From: an uncultured Chloroflexota bacterium
GTDB taxonomy: Bacteria > Chloroflexota > Dehalococcoidia > UBA3495
Direction of reading: 5' to 3'
DNA: 6,997 nucleotides
Assembly (NCBI GenBank): GCA_913020235.1
Contig: CAJWBT010000125.1
Location: 1-6,997 of the forward strand
In this document: positions 6,147-6,997 of the stretch, in pieces
Layout: every line of letters begins with the position of its first letter
Position numbering within the stretch: position 1 is the stretch's first letter
Translations under genes and position numbers: made by a program
Notes under the pieces: generated by a model
Told to the model about the DNA's origin: nothing
Databases searched by the model: none
Seen by the model: the letters and a program-made list of their open reading frames with translations, nothing else

Positions 6147-6997
6147 CTACGGGGTGACTACAAGGTCACCGAACATGGTGAAGTTGTGTCCTGGGAAGGT
6201 GCACACAAACTGGTAGGTGCCCGCCGCCGGGGCCGTGAAGCGCACTTCACCCGTCTTTCCGGGGGCCAGCACCGCAGTGTAGGCAACAACGTCGGAGTCC
6301 CCTGGCTGGACCCAGTCGTTGCCCGGACCCGCCGCCGTCCCGCGCTGGGCAACGGCGTCTTTTGTCCCGGCCTGGACAATTACTACGTTGTGCTGGTTGA
6401 TTGTGGAGGCGTTGTCAAAGGCCAGGACCACTTCGCTGCCGGAGGCAACCTCGAACTGGTCTTTGTCGAACGTGAGCGCGTCCCCGTTTACGCCGATTGC
6501 CAAGGTGCCCGGCCCTGAAGATGGCGCAGGCGCCTGCGTTGGTGTGGGCGTGGTCGCCGGGGCCTGGCCCTCGCCGGTAGTACCGGCAGGCGTTGGGGCC
6601 AGCGTGCTAGTAATGTACTCGACAATGGCTGAGCTTTCGTCAGCGCTCAGCAGCTTGCTAAAGTTGGGCATTGCAACAACGCCGCTGCGCATGAATCCCA
6701 GGATCCCTCCGGGGCCGATGGCCTTGGCCTGGTCGGAAGTCAGGTCCGGGTCGACTGCTGGTATGTAGCCGTAGGTGTTGATCATGGTTTGCAGCACCGG
6801 CCCGTCGCCCTGGCCGGTCAGGCCGTGGCACATGGCGCAGTTGACCATATACAGGTGCCGGCCGTCGTTGAACGACGTGGATGCGGGGCCCGGATACCAG
6901 GCCACGGCGCTCTCGGGGGCGCTCAGCCTGGGCGGCTCGTGAGACTTGTAGGACTGCTGGTAGTGCATCTCATAGAAGATGTCCAGGGGATAGGACC
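6147..6997 (-). CDS. Cytochrome c fused to an auracyanin/azurin-like cupredoxin, 5' end outside window
   Basis: About 282 residues are visible; the frame is open to the window edge, so the true start is upstream. Counting from the methionine at 6968, the heme c motif is NCAMCHG (C44, C47, H48; codons at 6839-6825) and the likely axial ligand is M100 in GVVAMPNF. A low-complexity Pro/Thr/Ala linker covers about 124-155. From about 156 to 273 a type-1 copper domain follows, with ligands H193 (NQHNVV), C256, H261 and M265 in VCTFPGHNFTMFG. The C-x4-H-x3-M spacing is that of azurin and auracyanin. The N-terminal segment YPLDIFYEMHYQQSYKSHEP resembles the start of monoheme ActE-type subunits of Alternative Complex III. 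It should act outside the membrane, passing electrons from a quinol-oxidising complex toward a terminal oxidase. The heme and copper assignments are firm; the ActE relation and electron path are inference. Confidence 0.9.
   Translation of the reverse strand, partial: SYPLDIFYEMHYQQSYKSHEPPRLSAPESAVAWYPGPASTSFNDGRHLYMVNCAMCHGLTGQGDGPVLQTMINTYGYIPAVDPDLTSDQAKAIGPGGILGFMRSGVVAMPNFSKLLSADESSAIVEYITSTLAPTPAGTTGEGQAPATTPTPTQAPAPSSGPGTLAIGVNGDALTFDKDQFEVASGSEVVLAFDNASTINQHNVVIVQAGTKDAVAQRGTAAGPGNDWVQPGDSDVVAYTAVLAPGKTGEVRFTAPAAGTYQFVCTFPGHNFTMFGDLVVTP

Overview
The window is a GC-rich, densely packed bacterial segment in which every supported gene is on the minus strand, so transcription runs from high to low coordinates. 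It carries part of a System I (Ccm) cytochrome c maturation locus. At its 5' side is a cytochrome c fused to an auracyanin/azurin-type blue-copper domain. The auracyanin-like cupredoxin, the Alternative-Complex-III-like N-terminus of the cytochrome, and a CcmH with the variant motif CPVCPAE suggest a Chloroflexota-type organism, perhaps an uncultured one. This is inference from family knowledge, since no phylogenetic marker gene is present.

Layout in the direction of transcription. (1) 6997-6147: 3' part of a cytochrome c-cupredoxin fusion, truncated by the window edge. (2) 6131-6105: a hairpin. (3) About 6052-5936: a frameshifted remnant of a second, related cytochrome c tail. (4) 5935-5724: no recognisable gene. 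(5) 5723-5124: ccmH. (6) 5072-3075: ccmF. (7) 3056-2912: an inverted-repeat element built from TCAGCNN heptads, lying between ccmF and the next gene. (8) 2876-2430: a small membrane protein with a C-terminal zinc ribbon, CcmI-like in layout. (9) 2433-1180: a secreted, membrane-anchored beta-domain protein of unknown function. (10) 1183-596: a CcmG/TlpA-type thioredoxin. (11) 595-455: a spacer with a possible promoter. (12) 454-1: a ROK-family sugar kinase, cut by the left edge and probably a separate unit.

How the genes fit together: CcmH and the CcmG/TlpA thioredoxin would keep the CxxCH cysteines of apocytochromes reduced outside the membrane, and CcmF would ligate heme to them. The zinc-ribbon and beta-domain proteins overlap their neighbours at stop/start codons (ATGA at 2433-2430, TTGA at 1183-1180), so they are translationally coupled to the maturation machinery and are candidate lineage-specific Ccm accessory factors. 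The cytochrome-cupredoxin is a plausible client of this machinery and a respiratory electron carrier. The heme-handling genes ccmA-E are not in the window.
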